A stretch of 64,000 nucleotides of DNA from DASYLJ01 sp964432595 (GTDB lineage: Bacteria > Desulfobacterota > Binatia > DP-6): NCBI GenBank assembly GCA_964432595.1, contig CAYSOF010000021.1, positions 60,435-124,434 of the forward strand, read 5' to 3'. Positions 16,537-25,194 of this stretch are shown piece by piece. The notes beneath the pieces were generated by a model. The model was given only the letters and a program-made list of their open reading frames with translations. It was not told the origin of the DNA and did not search any database. Every line of letters starts with the position of its first letter. Position 1 is the first letter of the stretch. Position numbers and translations under genes: made by a program.

Positions 16537-17442
16537 ATGCGCGTTCTCCTGGTGGGGCAGGCGGCGTTCGCGGAGAAGGTCCTGGCGGGCCTCGTCGCGC
16601 AGGGCGACGAGGTGGTGGCGGTCGTGTGTCCGCCGGACAAGGGTCCGAAGCCGGATCCGGTGAAGACGGCCGCGCTCGCGTCGGGGATTCCGCTGTACCA
16701 GTTCCCGTCGCTCAAGACGCCGGAGGCGCGCGAGGCGTTCGTCGGCGCGGCGTCCGACGTCGCGGTGCTGGCCTACGTCACGCAGATCGTTCCCGAGTCG
16801 CTGCTGAACGTGCCGCCGCACGGGACGATCTGCTTCCATCCGTCGTTGCTGCCGAAGTACCGCGGCGGCAGCGCCATCCCGTGGCAGCTGATCAAGGGCG
16901 AGACGAAGACCGGCTGCACCGTCTTCTGGACGGACGCCGGCATCGACACGGGGCCGATCCTGCTCCAGCGCGAGGCGCCGATCGGTCCCGACGACACGGC
17001 GGGCAGCCTCTACTACCAGACGCTGTTCCCGCTCGGCGTCGAGGTGGTGCTCGAGTCGGTGCGGCTGATCCGCGACTTCAAGGCGCCGCGCGTGCCGCAG
17101 AACGATGCGGAGGGCACGTACGATCCGCTGCTCACCGACGAGCATGCGAGGATCGACTGGAGCCAGCCGCAGCAGAAGGTGCACGACCTGATCCGCGGCT
17201 GCGATCCGCAGCCGGGCGCGCACACGACGTTCAAGGGCGCGAAGCTCCGCCTGTTCGAGCCGAAGCGGGTCGACGGGAAGGGCCCGGCCGGCGCGGTGCT
17301 CGCGGTCGGCGCGGACGGGATCACCGTTGCGACCGCCGGCGGCGCGGTGCGCTGCGCCCGCGCCCGCGGCGACGGCGCGAAGGCCGCCGCCGCGGAGGTG
17401 GCGCAGGCGCTCGGCATCGAGCCGGGCGCTGCGCTGGGGTGA
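16537..17442 (+). CDS. Formyltransferase-fold protein like the hydrolase domain of 10-formyl-THF dehydrogenase
   Basis: A 301-residue protein of the Fmt/GART formyltransferase fold. The core HPSLLPKYRGGSAIPW (H101 on), TVFWTDAGIDTGPILLQ (D137) and the C-terminal OB-like region (about 205-300) match the N-terminal hydrolase domain of eukaryotic 10-formyltetrahydrofolate dehydrogenase more closely than methionyl-tRNA formyltransferase. The catalytic Asn two residues before the His in transferases is Cys99 here. Such a domain releases formate or transfers formyl from 10-formyl-THF. No aldehyde-dehydrogenase half is attached. Annotating it simply as Fmt would be unsafe. It is co-transcribed with the dienelactone hydrolase. 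Confidence 0.75.
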   Translation: MRVLLVGQAAFAEKVLAGLVAQGDEVVAVVCPPDKGPKPDPVKTAALASGIPLYQFPSLKTPEAREAFVGAASDVAVLAYVTQIVPESLLNVPPHGTICFHPSLLPKYRGGSAIPWQLIKGETKTGCTVFWTDAGIDTGPILLQREAPIGPDDTAGSLYYQTLFPLGVEVVLESVRLIRDFKAPRVPQNDAEGTYDPLLTDEHARIDWSQPQQKVHDLIRGCDPQPGAHTTFKGAKLRLFEPKRVDGKGPAGAVLAVGADGITVATAGGAVRCARARGDGAKAAAAEVAQALGIEPGAALG

Positions 17443-17449
17443 CGTTCGG

Positions 17450-18382
17450 CTAGAAGTTGAACGGCACCGAGAAGTCGAAGAACTGCTGCTGGTCGCAGCC
17501 CAGGTTGATGTCGAGCAGGCCGCGGAACTTCACGTTGACGTTCGCCGTGAAGCCGAGGTCCTGACCGCGCGCGACGGCGCCGGCGGCGAAGAACGAGCCG
17601 CCGGGCCGATGCGCCTGCATCGTGCCGAGCAGGTAGGGGTACTCCGGATCGGTCTCGATCACCGTCGACGCGTCGTGGATCGCGACGCTCGGGCACACCG
17701 CCGTCCCACCCGCGCCGCACTTCCACGACACGCGCTGGCCCCACGTCATGCCGGGGCGCCGCGTGTCGATGCCGTTCTGGTCGACGTCGTTGACGTCGCT
17801 CGGCTCGGGGCCGTCGTTCGGCCCGTCCGCGATGGCGATCGCGGCCGTCTCGGCGCCCGACACGGCGCCGGCGGCCGTGCCCGTCGTCGGATTCTGCTTC
17901 TTCACGTTGAGCCAGTGCATCGTCGGGACGTTCCACTGCGTGCAGTTGATGCCCGGCGAGTCGCACGCGCGCGGCATCAGCTGCGTGAACACGCCGCCCT
18001 GACACGTCCCGGACGACGCGGCCGGCGGGAAGATGTTGACGGTGAACTGATTGCGCAGGTTCGTGAAGCGGAACACGCCCTCGCCGTCGGCGTAGGCCGC
18101 ACCCAGGTAGACGGCGTTGCCGCCGTTCTTCCATCCGCACCACGAGAACAGATCGTCGCCCTCGCCGGCGCCCTCGCGGAACGTCCGCTGCTTGTACCAG
18201 AGCTCGACGAGCCGGCCGGGCGGCGCGATCCCCTCGACGCCCTCCAGGTCGTTGTTGTTGGACGTCACCCGGTAGATCGTCGGCACGGCGCCGACCGAGT
18301 GTACGGTGACCGCGCGCAGCACGAGCCCCATCAGCACGAGCGCGCCGGCCGTGACGGTGAAGATGCTTCCTCGCCTCGACAT
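17450..18382 (-). CDS. Hypothetical exported protein
   Basis: A 310-residue product, no family recognised. N-terminus MSRRGSIFTVTAGALVLMGLVLRAVTVHS is a signal peptide or anchor. The mature part is rich in Asn, Gly and aromatic residues, with several Cys (SWCGW, GTCQGG, RACDSPGINC, KCGAGGTAVCP) that may form disulfides. It contains an acidic segment (DVNDVDQNGIDTRRPG) that could bind calcium, and ends in alternating hydrophobic strands (FDFSVPFNF), compatible with a beta-sandwich. The ATG at 18382 has GGAGGAGG five bases before it. Convergent with the formyl-hydrolase-like gene. Function unknown. Confidence 0.7.
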   Translation of the reverse strand: MSRRGSIFTVTAGALVLMGLVLRAVTVHSVGAVPTIYRVTSNNNDLEGVEGIAPPGRLVELWYKQRTFREGAGEGDDLFSWCGWKNGGNAVYLGAAYADGEGVFRFTNLRNQFTVNIFPPAASSGTCQGGVFTQLMPRACDSPGINCTQWNVPTMHWLNVKKQNPTTGTAAGAVSGAETAAIAIADGPNDGPEPSDVNDVDQNGIDTRRPGMTWGQRVSWKCGAGGTAVCPSVAIHDASTVIETDPEYPYLLGTMQAHRPGGSFFAAGAVARGQDLGFTANVNVKFRGLLDINLGCDQQQFFDFSVPFNF

Positions 18383-18491
18383 GTCTTCCTCCTCCGGGCG
18401 GGAGGGCGGGTCGACGGGCAGTGCATGCGGCGTGCCGTGCGCAGCGGGCATGCGTGCACGCGCGCGATCGGACCGCGTGAAGCCTGCCCGC

Positions 18492-19793
18492 TCAGGCCGT
18501 TTCACGCGACGCGGCGCCGAGCGGATCGCGGATCCCGTGACGCTCCATGCGTCGCCAGAGCGTGACGCGCGAGATGCCGAGCGCGGCGGCGGCGCGCTGG
18601 CGGTTCCAACGATTGTCGTCGAGGACGCGCAGGATGCGCGTGCGCTCGTCCGCCCAGAGCGTCCCGGCGGGCCGCTGGTCCCGGCGCAGCACGTGGGCGA
18701 GATCCTCGCCGGCCGCGCCGGCCATGATGAGCAACGACTCGAGTGCGTTCTCGAGCTCGCGCACGTTCCCGGGCCACGGATGCTCCAGCAGCGGTCGCAG
18801 CGCCGAGGGCGCCGGGACCCGGAACGCCGATGCGTGACGGCGATTGAACTGCTCGACGAAGTGCGTGATCAGCAGCGGCAGGTCGGCGCGCCGCTCGCGC
18901 AGCGGCGGCAGGGCGATCGTCAGTACGCGCAGGCGGTAGAAGAGATCGCGACGGAAGGCGCCGCTCTCGACCATGCGCCAGAGCTCGCGATTCGACGCCG
19001 CGACGATGCGCACGTCGACGCGCTTGGCGGTGCTGCCGCCGAGCGGCCGCACCTCACGGTCCTGCACCACGCGCAGCAACTTCGCCTGCAGCGACAGCGG
19101 CAGGTCTTCGATCTCGTCGAGGAACAGCGTACCGCCGTCGGCGAGCCGCAGCGCGCCCGGACGCGCTTCCATGGCGCCGGTGAACGCGCCGCGGGCGTGT
19201 CCGAAGAACTCGCTCTCCGCGAGCGTCTCGGGGATGGCCGCGCAGTTCACGGGCACGAACGGACGCGACGCCCGCCGGCCGAGCGCGTGCACCGCACGGG
19301 CGACGACCTCCTTGCCGGTGCCCGTCTCGCCTTCGATGAGCACGTGGGCTTCGGTCCGCGCCGCGGTGCGCACGAGCTGGCGGACCTGCTCGATGGCCGG
19401 GCTCGCTCCGACGAGGCCGGCGAGCGCATCCGGCGCACGGAGCGGGGCGCGCTCGATGGTGGGCGGCTCCAGCATGTGGGCCAGGCGCGCCGCGCATTCG
19501 GTCCTCGGTATCCAGTCCGATGCGCCGGCCTTCATCGCGGCGACGGCGGTCGCGGTCTGGTCGCTGTCGCTGACGACGACGATGGTGGCGCGCGTCTCGC
19601 GGAGCCGCCGCACCAGATCGACCGGCTCCGGCACGCCGGGCCCGACCACGACGAGCGCCGGGTCGAAGCGGAGCGCGGACGCGACGGCGTCGTCGCCCGG
19701 CGGCTCGAGCCGCGCATCGCTCCCCGGGATGGCGCGCGCGATCGCCAGCAGGAGCTCGCGCGATCGGTCGTCGTCGAGCAACAGTATCCGCAT
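18492..19793 (-). CDS. NtrC-family sigma-54 activator with degenerate receiver domain
   Basis: Sigma-54-dependent enhancer-binding protein of 433 residues. The N-terminal receiver-like domain (1-115) keeps the acidic patch DDD at 7-9 but has Gly51 where the phosphorylated Asp should be (VVVGPG) and Arg97 in place of the switch Lys. It probably cannot be phosphorylated in the usual way. The AAA+ domain (about 125-350) is complete: Walker A GETGTGK (155-161), the sigma-54 contact loop GAFTGA (202-207), Walker B LFLDE and the arginine-finger region. It ends in a Fis-type HTH (NRQRAAAALGISRVTLWRRM). ATG 19793 has GGAGGG upstream; a TTG 15 bases earlier is less likely. Confidence 0.92.
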   Translation of the reverse strand: MRILLLDDDRSRELLLAIARAIPGSDARLEPPGDDAVASALRFDPALVVVGPGVPEPVDLVRRLRETRATIVVVSDSDQTATAVAAMKAGASDWIPRTECAARLAHMLEPPTIERAPLRAPDALAGLVGASPAIEQVRQLVRTAARTEAHVLIEGETGTGKEVVARAVHALGRRASRPFVPVNCAAIPETLAESEFFGHARGAFTGAMEARPGALRLADGGTLFLDEIEDLPLSLQAKLLRVVQDREVRPLGGSTAKRVDVRIVAASNRELWRMVESGAFRRDLFYRLRVLTIALPPLRERRADLPLLITHFVEQFNRRHASAFRVPAPSALRPLLEHPWPGNVRELENALESLLIMAGAAGEDLAHVLRRDQRPAGTLWADERTRILRVLDDNRWNRQRAAAALGISRVTLWRRMERHGIRDPLGAASRETA

Positions 19794-19865
19794 CGTCCCG
19801 CCCTCCAAGGCGCGGGACGGTATGCCCGGCGCACCGGGCGTCGCAAGAAATGCGAGCGGAATACG

Positions 19866-20351
19866 TCAGGCGATCTCGACGAGGAGCGCGCCGCCGTCGA
19901 CCATGCCGCCGGCTTCGGCGTGCACGGCCTGCACCGTGCCGGCGATCTCCGCCCCGAGCGTGGTCTCCATCTTCATCGCCTCGAGGACGACGAGCGGCTG
20001 CCCCACCTCGACCGTGTCGCCGACGGCGACGAGCACGCGCACGACCTTGCCCGGCATCGGCGCCGTGACGGAGCCCGACCCGGCGCCGCCGCCGGCCGAG
20101 CGCCGCTCCGCGTCGCCGACGGCGAACGCGTGCACGCGACCGTCGACGGAGACCAGAACGCGATCAGACCGTCGCGCGATGAGGGCGCGGCGCGTGCCGA
20201 GCATCATCTCCTCGACCGTCCAGCCGTGCGCGGTGGTGAGCGGGCCGGGTTCGGGCCGCGTCACGTGGACGGCGCGATCGTCGACGCGCATCGTGTCCGC
20301 GTCGAGCGTGACGACGAGCGTGCGATCGCCGATGCGGAGGCGCGTCTCCAT
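19866..20351 (-). CDS. Biotin carboxyl carrier protein of an acyl-CoA carboxylase
   Basis: A 161-residue biotinyl carrier. The first 80 residues form a linker/BT-like region; the C-terminal biotinyl domain (about 93-161) has the biotinylation motif EAMKMET with K127, and GKVVRVLVAVGDTV plus AGGMVDGGALLVEI. It shuttles CO2-biotin between the biotin carboxylase encoded just upstream and a carboxyltransferase. Its ATG overlaps the stop of the biotin carboxylase gene (ATGA), so the two are coupled. In most methylcrotonyl- or propionyl-CoA carboxylases this domain is fused to the carboxylase; here it is a separate chain. Confidence 0.9.
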   Translation of the reverse strand: METRLRIGDRTLVVTLDADTMRVDDRAVHVTRPEPGPLTTAHGWTVEEMMLGTRRALIARRSDRVLVSVDGRVHAFAVGDAERRSAGGGAGSGSVTAPMPGKVVRVLVAVGDTVEVGQPLVVLEAMKMETTLGAEIAGTVQAVHAEAGGMVDGGALLVEIA

Positions 20352-21817
20352 CAGGCGAGCCGCCAGCGACCGAGGGTCTCGAACGGGGAGGGCGCGACGG
20401 CGGTCGACGTTCCCGCGGAAACGGCCGGGCGCGTGAGCGCGATCGCCGCGGCGACGGCGGCGGTGTCGTCGTCGCCCGAGTGCCACGACGGAAAGTGCTC
20501 GCCGAGGAAGCCGGTGTGCGTCTCGCCGCGGAGGAACGCCTCGTGCGCGAGCACGTCCTGCAGGAAGGCGAGGTTCGTGGCGGGACCGATCACCGCGGTC
20601 TCGCGCAGCGCCTGCCAGAGCCGCTTCGCGGCCGTCCGTCGGTCCGCGCCCCAGGCCGACAGCTTCGACAGCAGCGGATCGTACTCGACGGGCACCGTGA
20701 ACCCCGCGGCGATGCCCGAGTCGACGCGCACCCACGGCGCCGTCGGCTCGCGCAGCGCGACGATGGGGCCCGCGCTCGGGAAGAAGTGCGCCGCCGGATC
20801 CTCCGCGCAGAGCCGCACCTCGATCGCGTGGCCGCGGAACCGGACGTCCTCCTGCGTGAAGCCGAGCGGCTCGCCGCGCGCGACGCGGAGCTGCGCGTGC
20901 ACCAGGTCGATGCCGGTCACCCACTCGGTGACGGGATGCTCCACCTGGAGGCGCGTGTTCATCTCGAGGAAGTAGAACTCGCCGTCCTCGCCGAGCAGGA
21001 ACTCGACCGTGCCGGTGCTGCAGTAGCTCACCGCGCGCGCGGCCGCGAGCGCGGCGTCGGTCATGCGCTGTCGGAGCGCGTCGGTCATGACGGGGCAGGG
21101 CGTCTCCTCGACGACCTTCTGATGCCGGCGCTGCACCGAGCACTCGCGCTCGCCCAGATGGAGCAGCGTGCCGTGCGTGTCGCCGAGGACCTGCACCTCG
21201 ACGTGACGCGGACGGACGAGCAGCTTCTCCAGGTAGACGCGGCCGTCGGCGAACGCCGACGCGGCCTCGCGGCCCGCGGCGGCCAGCGCCTCGTCGAGCT
21301 CGGCCTCGCTCTGCACGGTCCGCATGCCCTTGCCGCCGCCGCCCGCCGCGGCCTTCACGAGGATCGGGTAGCCGATCTTTGCGGCGATGGCCTTGGCGTT
21401 ACCCGGGTCGTCGATCTCCGCGCCCGGCACCAGCGGCACGCCGGCGCGGCCGGCCGTCTCGCGGGCGGCGAGCTTGTCGCCCATGATCGCGATGGCGTCG
21501 GGCGGCGGCCCGATCCACGTGAGCCCCGCCTCCTGCACGGCGCGGGCGAACGCGGCGTTCTCGGAGAAGAAGCCGTAGCCGGGATGGACGGCGTCGGCGC
21601 CGCCAGTACGCGCCGCATCGAGCAGCGCCTCGGTGCGCAGGTACGACTCGCGTGCGGGGGCTGGGCCGATGCACACGGCGCGGTCGGCGGCGCGCACGTG
21701 CGGCGCGTCGCGGTCGACCTCGGAGTAGACCGCGACCGTCGCGAGGCCCTGCTCGCGGCAGGCGCGCGCCACCCGGACGGCGATTTCCCCGCGGTTGGCG
21801 ATCAGGACGCTGCGCAC
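20351..21817 (-). CDS. Biotin carboxylase subunit of an acyl-CoA carboxylase
   Basis: ATP-dependent carboxylation of biotin. A 488-residue ATP-grasp enzyme: N-terminal preATP-grasp SVLIANRGEIAVRVARACRE, HPGYGFFSENAAFA, the glycine-rich ATP loop KAAAGGGGKGM, the bicarbonate/ATP motif EMNTRLQVEHPVTE, and the C-terminal biotin-carboxylase domain. Closest in style to the alpha chains of methylcrotonyl-/propionyl-CoA carboxylases. The start is GTG 21817 (reads RSVLIANRG), without a clear ribosome site. The carrier protein is separate, and the likely carboxyltransferase is 17 kb away at 39.2 kb. Confidence 0.93.
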   Translation of the reverse strand: MRSVLIANRGEIAVRVARACREQGLATVAVYSEVDRDAPHVRAADRAVCIGPAPARESYLRTEALLDAARTGGADAVHPGYGFFSENAAFARAVQEAGLTWIGPPPDAIAIMGDKLAARETAGRAGVPLVPGAEIDDPGNAKAIAAKIGYPILVKAAAGGGGKGMRTVQSEAELDEALAAAGREAASAFADGRVYLEKLLVRPRHVEVQVLGDTHGTLLHLGERECSVQRRHQKVVEETPCPVMTDALRQRMTDAALAAARAVSYCSTGTVEFLLGEDGEFYFLEMNTRLQVEHPVTEWVTGIDLVHAQLRVARGEPLGFTQEDVRFRGHAIEVRLCAEDPAAHFFPSAGPIVALREPTAPWVRVDSGIAAGFTVPVEYDPLLSKLSAWGADRRTAAKRLWQALRETAVIGPATNLAFLQDVLAHEAFLRGETHTGFLGEHFPSWHSGDDDTAAVAAAIALTRPAVSAGTSTAVAPSPFETLGRWRLA

Positions 21818-22034
21818 CGGGGGCGTGTAACCGACGCGAGGCGGACGGGCAACCGCGGAAGTCGTGGGCCAAGCGCGCGCTCCCGCGGCTCGCGGTGACG
21901 GCGCATGCCCAGAGCAGGCGGCCGACGGCCTGCAGCGCACGGCGAGCCGGAGGACGACCCCCTTGCCGGCGTCATTCGCGATGTCCTATGCGTAGCGCGT
22001 CTGCTGCGCCCGACTATCCGATGGAGGGTTCGAC

Positions 22035-22379
22035 ATGAGGCCATCATTCGGAATCGTGCTGATCGGGACGATCGCCCTCGGTCCCAGTGCGGCGCTGGCG
22101 CAGCAGACCGAGATGGACCGGTTCCAGAAGAGGGTCGAGAAGTACGCGGCGCCCGTCTTCGACATCTTCGACAAGCCGAAGGGGCTATGCGTCTGCCTCG
22201 ACGATCCGGGCAACGCCGCCAACAATGGGGCCGCCGGCGTCCTGGACAGCACCGTCGTCTCGGTCGCCGACGCCGTCCCGCGACGCATCCGAGTGCGGTG
22301 CATGGTGATGAAGGCCACCAACGATGGCAACGTCACGCAGGCCGAATCCTGCGAGGGGTTCGTCCCGCTGACGAAGTGA
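22035..22379 (+). CDS. Small exported protein, unknown function
   Basis: A 114-residue product with a Sec signal (MRPSFGIVLIGTIALGPSAALA, cleavage near residue 22). The mature domain of about 90 residues has three Cys (LCVC at about 52-54, RCMV and SCEG nearer the end) and alternating polar/hydrophobic strands, compatible with a small disulfide-bonded beta protein. GGAGG lies eight bases before the ATG. The gene sits alone between the carboxylase operon and a convergent MocR gene, with 217 bases of upstream sequence that hold no other gene. No family recognised. Confidence 0.7.
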   Translation: MRPSFGIVLIGTIALGPSAALAQQTEMDRFQKRVEKYAAPVFDIFDKPKGLCVCLDDPGNAANNGAAGVLDSTVVSVADAVPRRIRVRCMVMKATNDGNVTQAESCEGFVPLTK

Positions 22380-22415
22380 GCGCTCCGGCACCGCTCCGGA
22401 GGACCATCCGATCGC

Positions 22416-23924
22416 TCACGCTCGTGCGCCGCGGCGCGTGCGGCGGGGCGGCGCGAAATCGCCCAGCACGCGCGCGAGACGCGCGATCCCCGAGCGGATC
22501 TGCTCGGGGCCGAGGGACGCGTAGCCGAGCACGAGCTCGGCCTCGGGACGCTGCCGCGGCGCCAGGTAGAAGAGCATCGGCGAGTAGACGCGCACGCCTG
22601 CCTGTTCCGCGGCCGCGATCAGCTCGGTCTCGCGCGCGAGCGGCACGTCGCGGAGCCGCAGCATGACGTGCAGGCCGGCGTTCGCCCCGAGCACGTCGAC
22701 CCGGTCGCCGGCGCGCTCGGCGAGCGTCTCCACGAGCGCCGCACGGCGCTCGGCGTTGCGCGCGCGGGTGCGACGCAGGTGGCGATCGAAATGCCCGTCG
22801 TGAATGAACCGAGCGAGCGCCCGCTGCTCCAGGTTGCCCGTTCCGGTGTCGGCCAACGCCTTGGCGGCCAGGAACGGATCGACGAGCGCCGGCGGAACCA
22901 CCAGGTATCCGAGGCGCAGCGACGGGAAGAGCACCTTGGAGAAGGTGCCGGCGTAGATGACCCGCGCGCGCGGGTCGAGTCCCTGCAACGACTCGACGGG
23001 GCGGACCCCGTAGCGGAACTCGCTGTCGTAGTCGTCCTCGAAGATCCACGCGCCGGTGCGCTCGGCCCAGGCCAGCAGCGCGAGACGCTGCGCGAGCGGC
23101 ATGATCACCCCGGTCGGGAACTGATGTGAGGGCGTGACGTACGCGAGGCGCACGTTGCGGATGCTCTTCGCCAGCGAGCGCACGTCGAGCCCGTCCGGTC
23201 CGACGCTCCCCGGAATCGGCGTCGCGCCGGCGGCGAGGAAGCTCAACGCAGCGCCGGGGTATCCCGGCTCTTCGAGCAGCACCCGATCGCCGGGGTCGAG
23301 CAAGACCTCGCCGGCCAGCGCGAGCGCCTGCTGGGAGCCGTGGACGATGATGATCTGCTCCGGCCGGCACGCGACGGCGCGGGCGCTCGTCAGGTATTCG
23401 GCGACCGCGGCGCACAGCGCCGGCAGGCCGGCCGGCGCGCCGTAGTCGAGATGTGCGGCCGTGGTCTCGCGGGCCGCGCGGGCGAGGTGGCGCCGCCATG
23501 CCTGGTGCGGAACGTCGGCGAACGCGGTGGGGCCATATCGGAAGTCGACCGCCACCTTCGGCCCGACCGGCGCCCAGGAGACCCGCGAGAGCGGGACCAG
23601 ACGCTGGCCACGACGAGAGAGCCGCGCGGGCTGACTGGGCGCCGTCGCCGTGTCGGGCTCGGGGCGGGCGCGGGGAACCGGGCTCTGCGGAAGCTCGGGG
23701 GCGACGAAGTTGCCGGCCCCGCGTCGACGCACCAGATACCCGTCCTGGAAGAGCTGCTCGTACACCCGCAGCGCCGTGTTGCGGGCGACGCCTTCGCTGC
23801 TCGCCAGCTCGCGGGTCGAGGGCAGGCGCGCGAGGGGAGCGAGCGTGCCGCGCACGATGGCGTCGCGGATGCCGTTGTAGAGCTGGGTTCCAGGGAGCTC
23901 GGATCGGCTGCGGCGGACGTACAT
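22416..23924 (-). CDS. MocR/PdxR-type regulator (GntR HTH fused to aminotransferase)
   Basis: A 502-residue transcription factor. The N-terminal GntR winged helix (about 8-75: LYNGIRDAIVRGTLAPLARLPSTREL, VARNTALRVYEQL) is joined by a Pro-rich linker (about 76-120) to a class-I aminotransferase-like domain. The PLP-binding lysine is present, K330 in AGTFSKVLFPSLRLGY, with the upstream FEDDYDSEF signature at 295-303. MocR proteins sense PLP or an amino-acid adduct and control vitamin B6, GABA or taurine genes, usually in a divergent neighbour. Here the divergent neighbour is the exported-protein operon starting at 24127, which is atypical. Specific ligand unknown. Confidence 0.93.
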   Translation of the reverse strand: MYVRRSRSELPGTQLYNGIRDAIVRGTLAPLARLPSTRELASSEGVARNTALRVYEQLFQDGYLVRRRGAGNFVAPELPQSPVPRARPEPDTATAPSQPARLSRRGQRLVPLSRVSWAPVGPKVAVDFRYGPTAFADVPHQAWRRHLARAARETTAAHLDYGAPAGLPALCAAVAEYLTSARAVACRPEQIIIVHGSQQALALAGEVLLDPGDRVLLEEPGYPGAALSFLAAGATPIPGSVGPDGLDVRSLAKSIRNVRLAYVTPSHQFPTGVIMPLAQRLALLAWAERTGAWIFEDDYDSEFRYGVRPVESLQGLDPRARVIYAGTFSKVLFPSLRLGYLVVPPALVDPFLAAKALADTGTGNLEQRALARFIHDGHFDRHLRRTRARNAERRAALVETLAERAGDRVDVLGANAGLHVMLRLRDVPLARETELIAAAEQAGVRVYSPMLFYLAPRQRPEAELVLGYASLGPEQIRSGIARLARVLGDFAPPRRTRRGARA

Positions 23925-24126
23925 GTGGCTCCTTCTGGAACGCGCAAAAGTGGCTCCTTGTAGGGCGCGGAAGCGAGGCGGTAAAGCCTTCCGCCGTGCA
24001 CCGAAGGAATCCAGATCACCAGCGCCGTGATCGGAACGTCACGAGAGAAATCTATTGACGCCGTCGCTGCCCATGTCGGATGGTGCGCGCGGTCCGATGC
24101 CCCCGTTCCGTTCCGTCCGAAGACCG

Positions 24127-25194
24127 ATGACCCTCCGCGTGGCGGCCGCGCTCGTCGCCGTCGTCATTGCTGCCCCCGCTGCCGCCGGTCCACGAAAGAA
24201 CGTTGGCCGCGGCGTCGAACGCGACGGCGACACGCTCACCGTCGAAGAGCCGGCGGGCAAGGTGAAGGTGCCGGTCGAGCCCGGCTGGGAGCCCTTCACC
24301 AACGACGACCTGGGCCTCGTGATCCTGTCCCGGCGCGACGAGGCGGGCCACGCCGTCCGCGTCCTCGACCGCCGTGGGCGGGTCCTCGGCACCGTCACGG
24401 CGCCGCCCGGATGGCGACCGATCCCGACGACGGCAGGCGTCGTGCTCGTCCCGCAGGCACTGCACGGGCCGGAGATGCCGCATCGGCTGCGTTTCGTCGC
24501 CTGGGACGGCACCACGCGTCGCGAGGTCGACGTCGCCGGGCTGCGCATGCGGGCGGCGCGTGCGGCGGCCGGTGGTCGCGTCGTGACGGTGAACGGGGAG
24601 AGCGAGGGCGACCAGTGGGTGGTCATCGTCTACGACGCGCAGGGCGCCCAGCAATGGCGGCAGACCGCGACGTCGGACATGCCGCCGGACGCCGTGCTGA
24701 GCGCCAACGGTCGACGGCTCGTCATCACCGAGCGCACCGTCCGGGGCGACACGAGCGTGAGCGTGTTCGCGCCCGGCCGCCGCCTGCATCGTCACAAGGC
24801 GGGCCAGTTCGCCCGGCTGGTGGCCGATCCGACCGGGTCGAAGGTCGCGACCGTCGGTCGCGGGACGGTCGCGCTCGTCGACGCGGAGAGCGGCAAGCTG
24901 TCGTGGCGCCGCGACGAGCCGCTCGATCTCGTCGTGCAAGACGGCGTGCGCTTCGATCGCCGCGCGCCGCGGCTGCTCGTCGTCACGGCCGAACGCGACC
25001 GCGAGAAGCAGAAGGCGCGCGTCGCGGTGCGGAGCTATCGCCTGACGGACGGCAGAATGGAGAAAGCGCCGGTCGTCGAGACGCCGATCGACGAGCCGCC
25101 CACCATCGTCGATCTCGAAGTCCTGCCGGGAGGCGAGCGTCGCATCGTCCTCCCCGACCGCGCCATCACGACCGCGCCCGGAACGCCGGAGTGA
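24127..25194 (+). CDS. Exported protein of unknown function, first gene of a six-gene secreted-protein operon
   Basis: A 355-residue product from the Met that begins a signal peptide (MTLRVAAALVAVVIAAPAAA). The mature protein has repeated WD/PQQ-like strand patterns: LGLVILSRRDEAGHAVRVLD, QWVVIVYDAQGAQQWR, TSVSVFAPGRRLHRHK, and TVALVDAESGKLSWRRDE. These suggest a beta-propeller-like fold, but no specific family is recognised. Upstream in-frame starts at 24055, 24073 and 24097 would bury the signal. No ribosome site is evident. Its stop overlaps the GTG of the next gene (GTGA). Likely periplasmic. Confidence 0.75.
   Translation: MTLRVAAALVAVVIAAPAAAGPRKNVGRGVERDGDTLTVEEPAGKVKVPVEPGWEPFTNDDLGLVILSRRDEAGHAVRVLDRRGRVLGTVTAPPGWRPIPTTAGVVLVPQALHGPEMPHRLRFVAWDGTTRREVDVAGLRMRAARAAAGGRVVTVNGESEGDQWVVIVYDAQGAQQWRQTATSDMPPDAVLSANGRRLVITERTVRGDTSVSVFAPGRRLHRHKAGQFARLVADPTGSKVATVGRGTVALVDAESGKLSWRRDEPLDLVVQDGVRFDRRAPRLLVVTAERDREKQKARVAVRSYRLTDGRMEKAPVVETPIDEPPTIVDLEVLPGGERRIVLPDRAITTAPGTPE

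Noticed and set aside
16537..17442. Annotation as methionyl-tRNA formyltransferase
   Set aside because: The core is closer to the hydrolase half of 10-formyl-THF dehydrogenase and the catalytic Asn of transferases is Cys.
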